A DNA stretch of 64,000 nucleotides from Ulvibacter algarum (GCA_947488905.1 CANLBJ010000001.1:968101-1032100), one strand, 5' to 3'. Positions 47,042 through 55,951 are shown, counted from the stretch's first letter. Notes: generated by a model not told the origin, from the letters alone. Translations and numbers: made by a program.

Positions 47042-48347
47042 TAGTATACTAATCGCCTTATTTTGCTTCGGAAATATGCTGGGGCAGACTAACGGTCTTT
47101 TAACAAAACAAGAAGCTATTGCTCAAACGTTGCAAAACAACTTTGGGATTACCATAGCAAACAATAATCTAGAAGTAGCAGATAATAATCAAGGAATTTT
47201 AAACTCTGGTTATTTGCCATCTCTTACAGGTAACGCTGGGGCGTCTTATGATATTCAGGATCAAGAAGTAACTTTTCAAAGTGGAGATACAAATATTGTA
47301 GATGGAGCAGAAACCACTAGATATGATGCATCACTAAATTTAAGCTATACTCTTTTTGACGGTTTAGGTAGATATTGGGATTATAAAGCATTTAAAGAAG
47401 AGTATAAAGTTTCAGAACTACAAGTGAGAGAAACCATGGAGACTACGGTGTTGCAAATGTTCTCTGTGTATTATGAGGTCGCACGTATCACAGAAAATAT
47501 TACGGTTCTTGAAGAGACTTTTTATAATACAGAACGTAGATTAAAAAGAGCTGGTTATGCCTTTGAGTATGGTCAAAACAATAAATTAGACGTACTTAAT
47601 GCCGAAGTAGATTTAGTTACAGACAGTATTAACTTACTAAACGCAAGACAGCTTTTAATAAACACAAAACGTGATTTAAATGTGATATCTAACTTAGATC
47701 TTGAGCGTGATTTTAATGTAGACACAACCGTAGTTTTTGTGCCAGAATTAGTGCTACAAGATTATATTAATGTAGCTGACACAATGAATACGCGTATCCT
47801 GCAAGCTAAGAAGAATAAAACAATATCAGATTATAATTATAATTCAAGCAAATCTGTGTACCTGCCTACAGTAGGTCTTACAGGAAGCTATGGCTGGAAC
47901 AAAGGTAACTTTCCTTCTACAAGTTTTGCTTCTGCAAGTATTAATACAGGGCTTTCTGCAGGTGTAAATTTAAGTTGGAATTTATTTGATGGAGGTAGCG
48001 GTATTACTTCTGTTAGAAATGCTAAAATTCAAGTAGCAAGTCAAGAAGTGCTTATAGATCAAATAGAAAAAGAAGTAGACCGCGATATTTTAAATGCACA
48101 AGGTGACTATCTTAATAAGCTTAAGATTTATGATCTGCAAGCGCAAAATGTGGCTACGGCAACTAACAACTTTGAGCGTAGTAACGAGCAATATAAATTA
48201 GGTCAAATAAGTTCTGTAGAGTTAAGACAAGCCCAAGTCAATTTATTAAATACAAAGACAAATAAGAACTTAGCTAAGTATCAAGCAAAGTTAGCCGAGC
48301 TTGAAGTATTACAACTTGCAGGGCAATTGCTAAATATTGAATTATAG
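47028..48347 (+). CDS. TolC-family outer membrane efflux protein
   Basis: A 439-aa protein with a signal peptide (ILIALFCFGNMLGQ) and two outer-membrane-efflux repeats. Long helices alternate with strands (LSYTLFDGLGRYWDYKAFKE; FSLSWNLFDGG-type motif near residue 320; NEQYKLGQISSVELRQAQVN). It completes the tripartite pump with the preceding adaptor and RND genes. The overlapping start indicates coupled translation. Confidence 0.95.
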   Translation: MKHINSILIALFCFGNMLGQTNGLLTKQEAIAQTLQNNFGITIANNNLEVADNNQGILNSGYLPSLTGNAGASYDIQDQEVTFQSGDTNIVDGAETTRYDASLNLSYTLFDGLGRYWDYKAFKEEYKVSELQVRETMETTVLQMFSVYYEVARITENITVLEETFYNTERRLKRAGYAFEYGQNNKLDVLNAEVDLVTDSINLLNARQLLINTKRDLNVISNLDLERDFNVDTTVVFVPELVLQDYINVADTMNTRILQAKKNKTISDYNYNSSKSVYLPTVGLTGSYGWNKGNFPSTSFASASINTGLSAGVNLSWNLFDGGSGITSVRNAKIQVASQEVLIDQIEKEVDRDILNAQGDYLNKLKIYDLQAQNVATATNNFERSNEQYKLGQISSVELRQAQVNLLNTKTNKNLAKYQAKLAELEVLQLAGQLLNIEL

Positions 48348-48442
48348 TGCGGGTTTAAATCTGGCACATTTTCGCGTAAGCTAAGACAAGCTTGTTGCTC
48401 AAATATTAAAGCTATTTATTTTTGTATTAAAGAGTACTTATT

Positions 48443-48622
48443 ATGCACGAACACTTTTTTCAATGCCCACATTGCTGGGAATCTATCTCAATGCTTTTAG
48501 ACCCATCTGCTACTTCAAGTTATGTAGAAGATTGCGAGATTTGTTGTAATCCCATACAAATCACAGCACGTTTTGAAGATGCTGTTTTAGTAGAATTTAA
48601 CGCAGAGAGTATAGAGCAGTAA
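48443..48622 (+). CDS. CPXCG motif-containing cysteine-rich small protein (59 aa)
   Basis: A short frame: MHEHFFQCPHCWESISMLLD, then CEICCNPIQITARF, ending in an acidic tail. Two CxxC pairs form a likely zinc ribbon of the CPXCG family, small conserved proteins of unknown role found in many Gram-negative bacteria. It follows the efflux operon by 95 bp and converges on the AsmA-like gene with only 3 bp between stops. Confidence 0.85.
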   Translation: MHEHFFQCPHCWESISMLLDPSATSSYVEDCEICCNPIQITARFEDAVLVEFNAESIEQ

Positions 48623-48625
48623 TGC

Positions 48626-50197
48626 TTAATCACTTATTGAACCGTCGCCAGTAAGGGTGTCTAGTAAGGCAGCTCTTATATTAAGCCATAGGTAATTAAA
48701 GAAAGATTTAGATCTATCTCTAGTTGCTGTTCCCGTACCCTCTCTAAAACCTCCCGGTTCTGTGTCGCTATTTTTTTTAATAAACACGTTTGCTATAGCA
48801 GAGAGAAACCTGTTTTTCTTGTTGCCTCGTTTATTTAAGATATTTACTTTAAAGTTGTTATAACTCAGTTTCATATCTATTTGCGATGCCGTATTTGTTC
48901 CGCTAATTGTGAGGTAGGTTTTATTGGTAACCCCTTCTAATTGTACTTTTAAGTTAGGTTTCATAAAAGTATTAAGATCGCTGGCGACCATTTTGCCTAA
49001 TTCTGCTTTAAATAAAAATTGATCATTTGTATCGTTTATATCAAAGGTCCAGTTTGCCTTAAGAGGCGTGTGTTGCATAAATTGTGCATCTATGTTTATT
49101 ACAGTTTTTAAGGGTGAGGCGTACGTATTACTCGCATTATTAATACTCGCATATAGATTTTTAAAATCTATAGTACCACCACTATTGTCTTCTTTTACAC
49201 GCTCTGTATATGTTAGCGCTCCATTATTAATATCAACTTTATCTATAGTTAGGTCTATTTTGGTTTCGCGTAATAGTTTACTGTAAAGTTTTTTTGTCTT
49301 TAAATCATCTGTAACAAGTTTGTCTCTAAACATAGTCGCAACAGGTTTTTTGATAGTGATTAGAGGGCTTTTTACAAAGAATTTATCTTTATTATTAAAA
49401 CCAAAATCAATGTCGTTTATGTCTATTTTTTCAATAAGTAACGCTACGTGGTCACGCTCATTAGCTATCATTTTTGAAAGCGTCTTACGAGAGTATTTAG
49501 TTTTTAGATGTAGATTGTTAAATAGAGCGTTTTTGTCTTTGATTTTAATAGCGCCCACGGTGAGGTTTTCATAAGGGCTAATTTTCACAAACACAGAGTC
49601 TGCTTGTACTTCATACTTATTATAGTCAACAGGTATTTTTTTTAGAAGTGTTTCTTTGCTAATCTTAAGGTCGTCAAGTTCTATAGTAGCATTAGCTGCA
49701 TAAAGTAGTATGCTGTCTTTGTCTTTTTCAATAATCTTTAGCGTGCTATTATCTATGCTTAGCTCATCAATAATTATGGGTTTATAAAGCGTTATAGGCG
49801 CTTGTCTTGAGATTTCTTTGTTTAGAGTTACTTTATCTTTATAGTATGTAATGTTTGGCGATTTTAGTTTAATGTCTTCTATACGAATTACATCATTAAC
49901 TAGATAATCCCAATAGCTTACGTCTTCTATAATTAGTTGGTCGAGTTTAACAATTGTGTGCGTTATGGTGTCACTTTTATTAGCTAGTTTGACAAGAACA
50001 TCACTTAATGTTACGGTGCCTGCAAAGCTATCTATATTCATATTGCTATGAGACTGTGTTATGTTTGAAGGAAGTCTGTTGTCTAAAAAATTAGAAATTT
50101 TATTATTAATGGATCTATTAATAAGTAACGTAAAGATGATAAAACCTCCTAATACTATAAGGAAGCCGGTTAATAATATTTTAATAGTTTTGGTCAT
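48626..50197 (-). CDS. AsmA/DUF748-like envelope protein
   Basis: A 523-aa protein with an N-terminal TM anchor (about 5-27). A long beta-rich periplasmic region follows, with repeats of the type IDELSIDNSTLKIIEKD, IEKIDINDIDFGF and IDKVDINNGALTYTERV, the pattern seen in AsmA-like and DUF748 proteins. Such proteins are linked to lipid transport between membranes or outer-membrane assembly. The family assignment is by repeat pattern only, so exact function is open. It is monocistronic and convergent with the CPXCG gene. Confidence 0.7.
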   Translation of the reverse strand: MTKTIKILLTGFLIVLGGFIIFTLLINRSINNKISNFLDNRLPSNITQSHSNMNIDSFAGTVTLSDVLVKLANKSDTITHTIVKLDQLIIEDVSYWDYLVNDVIRIEDIKLKSPNITYYKDKVTLNKEISRQAPITLYKPIIIDELSIDNSTLKIIEKDKDSILLYAANATIELDDLKISKETLLKKIPVDYNKYEVQADSVFVKISPYENLTVGAIKIKDKNALFNNLHLKTKYSRKTLSKMIANERDHVALLIEKIDINDIDFGFNNKDKFFVKSPLITIKKPVATMFRDKLVTDDLKTKKLYSKLLRETKIDLTIDKVDINNGALTYTERVKEDNSGGTIDFKNLYASINNASNTYASPLKTVINIDAQFMQHTPLKANWTFDINDTNDQFLFKAELGKMVASDLNTFMKPNLKVQLEGVTNKTYLTISGTNTASQIDMKLSYNNFKVNILNKRGNKKNRFLSAIANVFIKKNSDTEPGGFREGTGTATRDRSKSFFNYLWLNIRAALLDTLTGDGSISD

Positions 50198-50286
50198 AAA
50201 ATAAAGGTAGTCAACAACTTTAAGACGTAAAAAAAATTAGCATAATCTGTTAAAAAATATTTTCTGAAATTTTATTGGTTTGTTGC

Positions 50287-50316
50287 TTGTTAGGATCAAA
50301 AAGGTTTGTATCTTTG
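50287..50316 (+). promoter_or_regulatory. Promoter of the initiator tRNA gene
   Basis: TTG at 50287-50289 and TATCTTTG at 50309-50316 with a 19-bp gap, a near-ideal Bacteroidota promoter. Transcription would begin about 60-70 bp before the tRNA 5' end. Confidence 0.7.
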
Positions 50317-50388
50317 CAGTCCAAAATAAATATGTCGGTATTATGGGCCGAAAGTTAAAAGCTAAGATGATTTTTTTGGATATTATAT

Positions 50389-50461
<73 letters not shown>

Positions 50462-50471
50462 CTAAAACAAG

Positions 50472-50508
50472 AGTCAATTAGCTGTATTACAGTTGATTGA
50501 CTTTTTTT
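50472..50508 (+). terminator. Terminator of the tRNA-fMet transcript
   Basis: Stem AGTCAATTAGCTG paired with CAGTTGATTGACT (one mismatch and one wobble), a short TATTA loop, then seven Ts at 50502-50508. Confidence 0.85.
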
Positions 50509-50529
50509 ATTCCCGAAATATTCCCGAAA
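50509..50529 (+). repeat. Tandem ATTCCCGAAA direct repeat next to tRNA-fMet
   Basis: ATTCCCGAAA occurs at 50509-50518 and again at 50520-50529. The TTCCCG core also occurs at the 3' end of the tRNA (50453-50458). It is a possible recombinase arm or core site at the island edge. Confidence 0.4.
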
Positions 50530-50655
50530 ACCATTGTTTAAATATCTTTAGTAAAGAATAACTTCGTTTACGAAATCTTTTAATTCTCAGGAGTTGCTAT
50601 TTAAAAAAAGCTTCTTAAAGCTAATGGGGGGTATCCAAAAACGATTGTAAATACT

Positions 50656-50703
50656 GCTTTAAGGTGCTTGGTGGGTATAGACACCTTTAAGCAACCATTT
50701 TTT
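50656..50703. terminator. Stem-loop with T-run in the island edge
   Basis: GCTTTAAGGTG (50656-50666) pairs with CACCTTTAAGC (50682-50692) with one mismatch across a 15-nt loop, followed by a T-run. It could be a terminator of a lost gene or a structured element; there is no gene upstream of it now. Confidence 0.4.
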
Positions 50704-51046
50704 GTAATGAAACCCTATTATTTAGGAAAAGACGTACCCTATATAATACCTATACGCACACTACATCTATTTATTCATGATATTTGTAAGAAATTATTTA
50801 TGAATTTGAATGGAAATTTGCGCACTTAGAGGTGTATCAACTTGTCTTGACTTATCTCTATATTTGTATGTTATCATATCGTGTTTACTGATTATGCATT
50901 AAATACTTTTCAATATTATGCCTACGTGGTTATATGTTGAGTGAATTTTAAATATAACAATAACAATACTAAGATTCCGAGGGTTTATGCCCTAAAATCA
51001 AAACTTTAAATTCTAAAGTTTACAATTAAAAAATTAAATTTTAATA

Positions 51047-52066
51047 ATGAGAAGTTTTAATACAAAATTGATAATAGGAGGATTAAATAGTATTGTCTCA
51101 ATTGTTTGCAAAGAAATAAAATGTACAAATACCAAAAATGTTAAAAAACAAATTTTAGTATCTGATGATATAGTATTGAAAGGCTTAGAAGATTTTGATG
51201 TTATGGATTTAGCAGATGTAATAAGATATATGTCATACGGAGTGTTAGAAATACAAGGTAGTTCTGATTATATTGAAGACCGATTAAATGGTGATATATT
51301 CCTTTTTAGTGGAGGTGACACAAAATTAGAGAAGTGTGTAAACTTTGTAAAAAATTCTACTTTAGAAGATTTAGATAAAGAGATTTTAATTGAGGAGTTA
51401 CAAAAATTTGAAGTCAATTTTAGCCTTTCACAGATAATACAAGATTTATATATTGACGTAAGTCCTGAATATTTTCAAATATTCTCCTATATGACAGATT
51501 TTACTATTGAAAAAGAATACAGGCTGTCTAGATTAAAAAGTACCCTTGAATTATTTCATCGAGCTATAGATGAAAATAAAGAGCTTCTAAAACCGAGTGT
51601 TCCTGATCATATACAAAATTGTGCACGACTGCTAAATATTTCTTACAATGAATGCTTAGATTCAATTGACACATCTCTGTCAGAGTATGTAAGCCATTTA
51701 GGCAATAATCTTTATGGCTTTAAAAGGAAAAGCAAATCAAGGACTGATCTTCTGAATGAGTTATGTGACCCTTCTCAAATAGATTTGTTTTTAGATTACG
51801 AGAAAAAGTTAGCCGATAGAGGGATAGTTTCAAAAAACTATGATCATTGGAATGAGAAGCCAATCGACTTCATTGCATTTTATAAATTTTGTGAATCTAA
51901 ATCAATATTTTTTTACAGACATAAATCAAAAGCAACTGGGGTGAAAATTTTACGTGAACTTTATGATTATCAAGAGGGTCTTTCACTTGATATGCCTAAT
52001 AAAAGAAAATCCAAAGTTTCAAATGCGTTTGTGCAGGCTAAATATTTCTTTCTGGATTTAAGATAG
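51047..52066 (+). CDS. Island protein of unknown function (339 aa)
   Basis: A soluble, mostly helical protein with no TM segment or signal. I recognise no family. Visible features are an N-terminal hydrophobic stretch (LIIGGLNSIVSIVCKEIKC), an acidic helical middle (KNSTLEDLDKEILIEELQKF) and a basic C-terminal third (SKSIFFYRHKSKATGVKIL, then NKRKSKVSNAFVQAKYFFLD). It is the first gene after tRNA-fMet, in line with the HTH/polymerase-like module. A role in element maintenance or replication is possible but unsupported by motifs. Confidence 0.6.
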   Translation: MRSFNTKLIIGGLNSIVSIVCKEIKCTNTKNVKKQILVSDDIVLKGLEDFDVMDLADVIRYMSYGVLEIQGSSDYIEDRLNGDIFLFSGGDTKLEKCVNFVKNSTLEDLDKEILIEELQKFEVNFSLSQIIQDLYIDVSPEYFQIFSYMTDFTIEKEYRLSRLKSTLELFHRAIDENKELLKPSVPDHIQNCARLLNISYNECLDSIDTSLSEYVSHLGNNLYGFKRKSKSRTDLLNELCDPSQIDLFLDYEKKLADRGIVSKNYDHWNEKPIDFIAFYKFCESKSIFFYRHKSKATGVKILRELYDYQEGLSLDMPNKRKSKVSNAFVQAKYFFLDLR

Positions 52067-52162
52067 TCCACTTTTAGTCCATTAGTAAAATTTTATGATT
52101 AAGATCTCTTCTAAGGCTATTATGCATCTTCCTTTATTTACTATCAACCGACTAGTCCACTT
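52064..52162 (+). repeat. Three TAGTCCA direct repeats upstream of the HTH gene
   Basis: TAGTCCA occurs at 52064, 52075 and 52153, and the first and third extend to TAGTCCACTT. The first overlaps the stop of the preceding gene and the third lies 75 bp before the HTH gene. They are iteron- or operator-like in arrangement. Confidence 0.45.
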
Positions 52163-52236
52163 ATGTTTTTATTGAATCTAAGGTTGATATCTTGCACCCA
52201 GAAAGTGATAAAGTTATCGCTAGTAAATAAAAATTA

Positions 52237-52515
52237 ATGACTAAATTAAAAAAAGAAAACCATCTTAACGGTTACAATCAAAAGGTTCTTGAAATTCAAG
52301 AAGACCTAAAAATGATTAAAAATTATCTTTTTAAAGATAAGGAAAAGCAAGAGGGAAAACCTTTTACTAGAAAAGAGGCAGCGGCGTTCTTAAATGTGAG
52401 TTGTACAACTTTATGGTCTTGGGATAAGTCCAGATTGTTGCCAGCAAAACGATTAGGTAAAAAAGTGTTTTATCTGAAATCTGATTTGTTAACCTTTTTA
52501 AATCAGGCTGCGTAA
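52237..52515 (+). CDS. Excisionase-like helix-turn-helix DNA-binding protein
   Basis: A 92-aa protein. The C-terminal half is a MerR/excisionase-type HTH (FTRKEAAAFLNVSCTTLWSW, then LLPAKRLGKKVFYLKSDLL), and the N-terminus is a basic coiled-coil-like helix. In Bacteroidota such proteins usually sit near integrases or replication genes of mobile elements. Its stop overlaps the next start by one base (TAATG), so the two are coupled. No integrase is seen nearby, so it may regulate the module or direct replication rather than excision. Confidence 0.85.
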   Translation: MTKLKKENHLNGYNQKVLEIQEDLKMIKNYLFKDKEKQEGKPFTRKEAAAFLNVSCTTLWSWDKSRLLPAKRLGKKVFYLKSDLLTFLNQAA

Positions 52516-52877
52516 TGGAAAAAATAACGATAACAACAACAGAAGGAATTGTAAGAGCAGTGCAATATTGTAATCAGAATGGTATTGATGAAGAAATAGC
52601 GATTGTTTACTTAACAGTTTTACTAAGGAATCATACTTGTGAGGAAGAGCTTGAGCCATTTCCTATATGGATATTTGGATTAAGTGATATTAAAAAGTAC
52701 TTTAATTACTTCAAGAGATTTAATATTATCTCTAAATCTGGAAATAGGTATTCTATTTCTGATTTTATAAAAAGTGGGGCTATCTCATATAGTATTTCAG
52801 ATCCACGAATTGTAACGGGCTTATTTGAATCTATTAATAAAATAGAAGAGTTAAGCACCTATATCACCGCCTCTTAA
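52515..52877 (+). CDS. Island protein of unknown function (120 aa)
   Basis: A small soluble protein translated in coupling with the HTH gene. The middle (FPIWIFGLSDIKKYFNYFKR, then FNIISKSGNRYSISDFIKSG) has the alternating helix/strand look of a winged-helix domain. I recognise no family. Position between an HTH protein and the polymerase-like gene suggests a replication or control function (inference). Confidence 0.6.
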   Translation: MEKITITTTEGIVRAVQYCNQNGIDEEIAIVYLTVLLRNHTCEEELEPFPIWIFGLSDIKKYFNYFKRFNIISKSGNRYSISDFIKSGAISYSISDPRIVTGLFESINKIEELSTYITAS

Positions 52878-52966
52878 AAGGTATTTCAAATAATTTATTG
52901 ACTTGCATAGCGATGCTTTAACAAAGTATAGACGGGCATTGCTATGTCTAAAAATTAGACAAAAGT

Positions 52967-54454
52967 ATGATTTATAAAAAATATTTCATCTCAATTGATA
53001 GAGCCCTGTTTAAGTGCCTAGAAGAAAAAGTAGAGGTGTATAATCGTCATCTGAATGAAGAGGACGGTAGTAAAATAATGATGGATAAAACTGTCTTTCT
53101 GATTGATCAAATTCTCTATCAAAAAAGTATTAGAAAGAATGATATAACTAATGGAGGTTATATCCGTATTCCTTCTAAGATATTGAATAGTTATCTTCAG
53201 AAAGAATTGAAAAAATATAAGGACTTTTTGAAAACATATGGTTTTATTAAAACTATCCCATATTCTACAGATGGTTCTAGATCTTATGGATATAAAGTGA
53301 TTTATCAGAAAAGTAATAGTGAAACAACAAGGCATTATGATGTTTATGAGTTTCTAAATTTCAATTATGAAAAATTTCTAGCTAAATCTGTCATTAAGGA
53401 ATCAAAAATTGAACAGAAGAAACTTTCCGCAGATAGAAGCACTAGGCATTTAACTAAATGGTTGAATGCGGAGAACATATCTATAGATTGGAAAGAGGGA
53501 TTTGATTTTATTTCAAATTCTCAAGATTTAACTAACGACCAAAAAGAACAGTATTCTTATAGTTTAAATAGGATGCGATTTGGACAATGGTATTATTTAA
53601 GAAGTGTGAATGATAATAGGTTGCACTCTAATTTAACAAATTTTCCATCTAGTTTAAGAGGCTATCTTTCACATAATGGTAACAGTTTGGTTTCATTAGA
53701 TGTGAAATCATCTCAGCCCTATATGCTAGCAGGAGTGTTGAATTTTATATTAAATAAGGAATGGGAAGTTGCTAAGGAATATTTAAGGAGTAAAGATGTT
53801 AAAGATAAGTTTACTACTGTAATGAATTCTATATCTCTGTCATCTATAACTATTGCTGACTTTAGAGCATACCAAAAATTAATTTGTGATACTGATATTT
53901 ATAATTACTTAGGGAGCAACTTAGATAAAACCTTTGTTAAGAACTTGAAGTATAAAAATGGGTATCAGGATAAAATCTACAAGCCATCTTTAGGCTATAG
54001 AGTTAATCAGTACTATAGAGACCTCAGAGGGTATTGCAAAGTTTTAATGTTAGAATATATGTACTGCTCTCCTAAAAGCACTTTAGAGCGAGTTAAACAA
54101 GTAAAGAGGATATTTCCTGAAGCTCTCAATAAATTTATTTATGATTTTAAACATTGTCCAGAAATGGATAAAGTATGTAATCGAAAAAGCAATAAGAGAA
54201 CCGAAACAGAAAGAGCAAAGATTGATAAATCTAAAAAACTCTTCGCTAAGTTTCTTCAGCAAATTGAGGCATTCATATTATTAGATATTATTACAAAGGA
54301 GCTTTCTAAATTATACCCAAATATGTTTATGGCCACAATACACGATAGTATAGTAGTTCCTATTCAATATCAGGTAGAAGTGAAAGAATATTTAAAAAGA
54401 AGGCTCCTAGAAATTTTTGGTTTATCTCCAGAGATTAAAAATGATGTTTGGTAG
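52967..54454 (+). CDS. Divergent A-family (PolA/T7 RNAP-like) polymerase-fold protein
   Basis: A 495-aa protein. Residues 1-200 are unassigned, with no 3'-5' exonuclease motifs seen. From residue 218 on there is a polymerase-like core. Motif A is VSLDVKSSQPYMLAG with D245. Motif B is R354-xxx-K358-x7-Y366 in RDLRGYCKVLMLEYMY, the exact spacing of R754/K758/Y766 in E. coli Pol I. Motif C is ATIHDSIVVP with H459-D460, and the HDS form resembles T7-type RNA polymerases. A-family membership is my inference from these three motifs. DNA against RNA synthesis cannot be decided. It is last in the small island module and probably serves element replication. Confidence 0.7.
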   Translation: MIYKKYFISIDRALFKCLEEKVEVYNRHLNEEDGSKIMMDKTVFLIDQILYQKSIRKNDITNGGYIRIPSKILNSYLQKELKKYKDFLKTYGFIKTIPYSTDGSRSYGYKVIYQKSNSETTRHYDVYEFLNFNYEKFLAKSVIKESKIEQKKLSADRSTRHLTKWLNAENISIDWKEGFDFISNSQDLTNDQKEQYSYSLNRMRFGQWYYLRSVNDNRLHSNLTNFPSSLRGYLSHNGNSLVSLDVKSSQPYMLAGVLNFILNKEWEVAKEYLRSKDVKDKFTTVMNSISLSSITIADFRAYQKLICDTDIYNYLGSNLDKTFVKNLKYKNGYQDKIYKPSLGYRVNQYYRDLRGYCKVLMLEYMYCSPKSTLERVKQVKRIFPEALNKFIYDFKHCPEMDKVCNRKSNKRTETERAKIDKSKKLFAKFLQQIEAFILLDIITKELSKLYPNMFMATIHDSIVVPIQYQVEVKEYLKRRLLEIFGLSPEIKNDVW

Positions 54455-54508
54455 CTGTTTTTATTCAATATACTGGGGGTGATTTTTGAAAAATTAATGG
54501 AGTCTGTT

Positions 54509-54538
54509 TTCCACCAATAAGTACTATACGATTAATAG
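54509..54538 (+). repeat. Degenerate 30-bp direct repeat, copy 1
   Basis: It begins TTCCACCA and contains ACTATA and GAT at the same spacing as copy 2 at 54646-54675. I count about 22-23 matching positions of 30. It is preceded in both copies by a GGTGAT plus T-rich stretch. Confidence 0.45.
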
Positions 54539-54645
54539 TTTTGCTTTAAAATAATGTTTAAAAAGGCTTAATTTATTCAAATTTCTGAAAGCTTGACTTT
54601 GTTGGTGAATTTGGTTCATATAGGAAGGTGATCATTTTTTTTGCG

Positions 54646-54675
54646 TTCCACCATTTAACACTATATGATATATAG
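54646..54675 (+). repeat. Degenerate 30-bp direct repeat, copy 2
   Basis: It begins TTCCACCA and contains ACTATATGATATATAG. It is the partner of copy 1 at an offset of 137 bp, and both lie in the same orientation upstream of the WYL regulator. Confidence 0.45.
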
Positions 54676-54785
54676 AAGTGATTAAGATAACATAAAACAT
54701 TTACAGAAATAGCTCTTATTTCGGGCATAGAAGGGTGGGGCTAAAGAAACGCTACAAGGTTATTTTTAAAAACAGAGGTTGATCT

Positions 54786-54804
54786 AGTATTATTAAGTAA
54801 TACT
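54786..54804. promoter_or_regulatory. Inverted repeat upstream of the WYL regulator, possible operator
   Basis: AGTATTA-TTAAG-TAATACT is a perfect 7-bp inverted repeat with a 5-bp spacer, ending 57 bp before the regulator start. BrxR-type WYL proteins bind inverted repeats near their own gene, so this is a candidate autoregulatory site. Confidence 0.45.
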
Positions 54805-54861
54805 TTCTTATTTTTAAATTCTCCCCATTTTATTATACATATTTTTTTCTAAAGTCTTTTA

Positions 54862-55863
54862 ATGGCCACAAACAAGCACGCGCAAATACGGTATACTATT
54901 CTTGATAAGTGTTTTAGCAATTTTAATAGAGCATATACTTATGATGATTTATTAGAAGAAGTAAATTCTTATTTGTTTGATTTGGGTACTGAAGGTGTCC
55001 AATTAAGACAACTTCAATACGATATTGCCCATATGAAATCTGATGTTGGCTACAATATTGAATTAGATGATGATTTAAAAGATGGTAAAAAACGACTATT
55101 TCGTTATTCTGATAAAGACTTCTCTATTGCAGATCATCCTCTTAATCATGAAGACACTGAACAGCTAGAAACTACATTAGCTATATTATCACGCTATAAA
55201 AGACGTGAAGAGTTTAATTGGCTTGAAGAGTTGATTCCTAGAATGGAACAAGCTTTTAATCTTGTCTCACAAGGTGATAACGGTGCAATAGGATATCAAG
55301 AAAACCTTGATTTAAAAGGTAGAGAATTGATAGGAACGCTGTTCAATCTTATTATTAAAAGGAAAAAAAACAAATTAATTTATAAGCCTTACGGGAAACC
55401 GGAACAAGAAACCATTATTTCTCCGTATTATTTAAAGCAATATAATAATCGCTGGTTTTTGTTTTGTTATAATGAAGCATATAAGTCAATATCTAATTAC
55501 CCTTTAGATCGAATAGTATCTATAGAAGAATTAGCAGATAGCTTTGAACCAAGTGATATTAATTGGATGGATTATTTTGATGACATAATAGGAGTAACTA
55601 AACCAGAGGGGAGCAAACCTGAAACAATTAAGTTAAGGTTTTCTGAAGGTCGAATTAATTATGTACTTACAAAGCCATTGCATGGAACTCAAAAAGTAGA
55701 TAAGACAGATGAATCTGGATTAACGATTTTAATGGAAGTAATACCTAATCCAGAGTTGTTTCAACTATTACTGTCTTTTGGAGCAGATGTAGAGGTTGTT
55801 TCTCCAGCTGAAGTTAGAGTCGAAATGATAAATAAAATAGCTAAAATGAATGAATTGTATTAA
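54862..55863 (+). CDS. WYL-domain transcriptional regulator of the BREX operon (BrxR-like)
   Basis: A 333-aa protein. The N-terminal winged-helix region (about 1-80) is followed by a WYL domain with the usual KNKLIYKPYGKPEQETIISP and YYLKQYNNRWFLFCY core (about 170-215), and by a WCX-type C-terminal domain (IKLRFSEGRINYVLTKPLHG onward). BrxR proteins of this architecture are dimeric repressors that bind upstream of BREX genes and may sense nucleotide ligands. It lies 88 bp upstream of brxA in the same direction, consistent with that role. Confidence 0.9.
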   Translation: MATNKHAQIRYTILDKCFSNFNRAYTYDDLLEEVNSYLFDLGTEGVQLRQLQYDIAHMKSDVGYNIELDDDLKDGKKRLFRYSDKDFSIADHPLNHEDTEQLETTLAILSRYKRREEFNWLEELIPRMEQAFNLVSQGDNGAIGYQENLDLKGRELIGTLFNLIIKRKKNKLIYKPYGKPEQETIISPYYLKQYNNRWFLFCYNEAYKSISNYPLDRIVSIEELADSFEPSDINWMDYFDDIIGVTKPEGSKPETIKLRFSEGRINYVLTKPLHGTQKVDKTDESGLTILMEVIPNPELFQLLLSFGADVEVVSPAEVRVEMINKIAKMNELY

Positions 55864-55951
55864 TATGCAGGTGGTTTGCATACTTGAATGTGATATTTGT
55901 ATTTAATATAAAGTATAGAGGTTAATTAAACTAAAAAAAGAAATTATAAAA

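Larger units (their letters stand above)
50462..51046. other. 585-bp gene-free stretch between tRNA-fMet and the island genes
   Basis: There is no convincing gene. It holds the tRNA terminator, a tandem ATTCCCGAAA repeat and a second hairpin with a T-run, described separately. The remainder is A/T-rich, with a TATATTTG (50859-50866) that could be a -7 box. It is the place where an attachment site or lost integrase would be expected. Confidence 0.6.
54455..54861. other. 407-bp gene-free stretch before the BREX regulator
   Basis: There is no convincing gene. It contains a degenerate 30-bp direct repeat (54509-54538 and 54646-54675) and a 7-bp inverted repeat (54786-54804) close to the regulator start. 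It separates the polymerase-like module from BREX and probably carries the control region of the BREX operon. Confidence 0.6.

Noticed and set aside
50462..54861. An integrase or transposase at the island edge
   Set aside because: I looked for tyrosine recombinase (R..HxxR..Y), serine recombinase and DDE patterns in the translated frames here and saw none.
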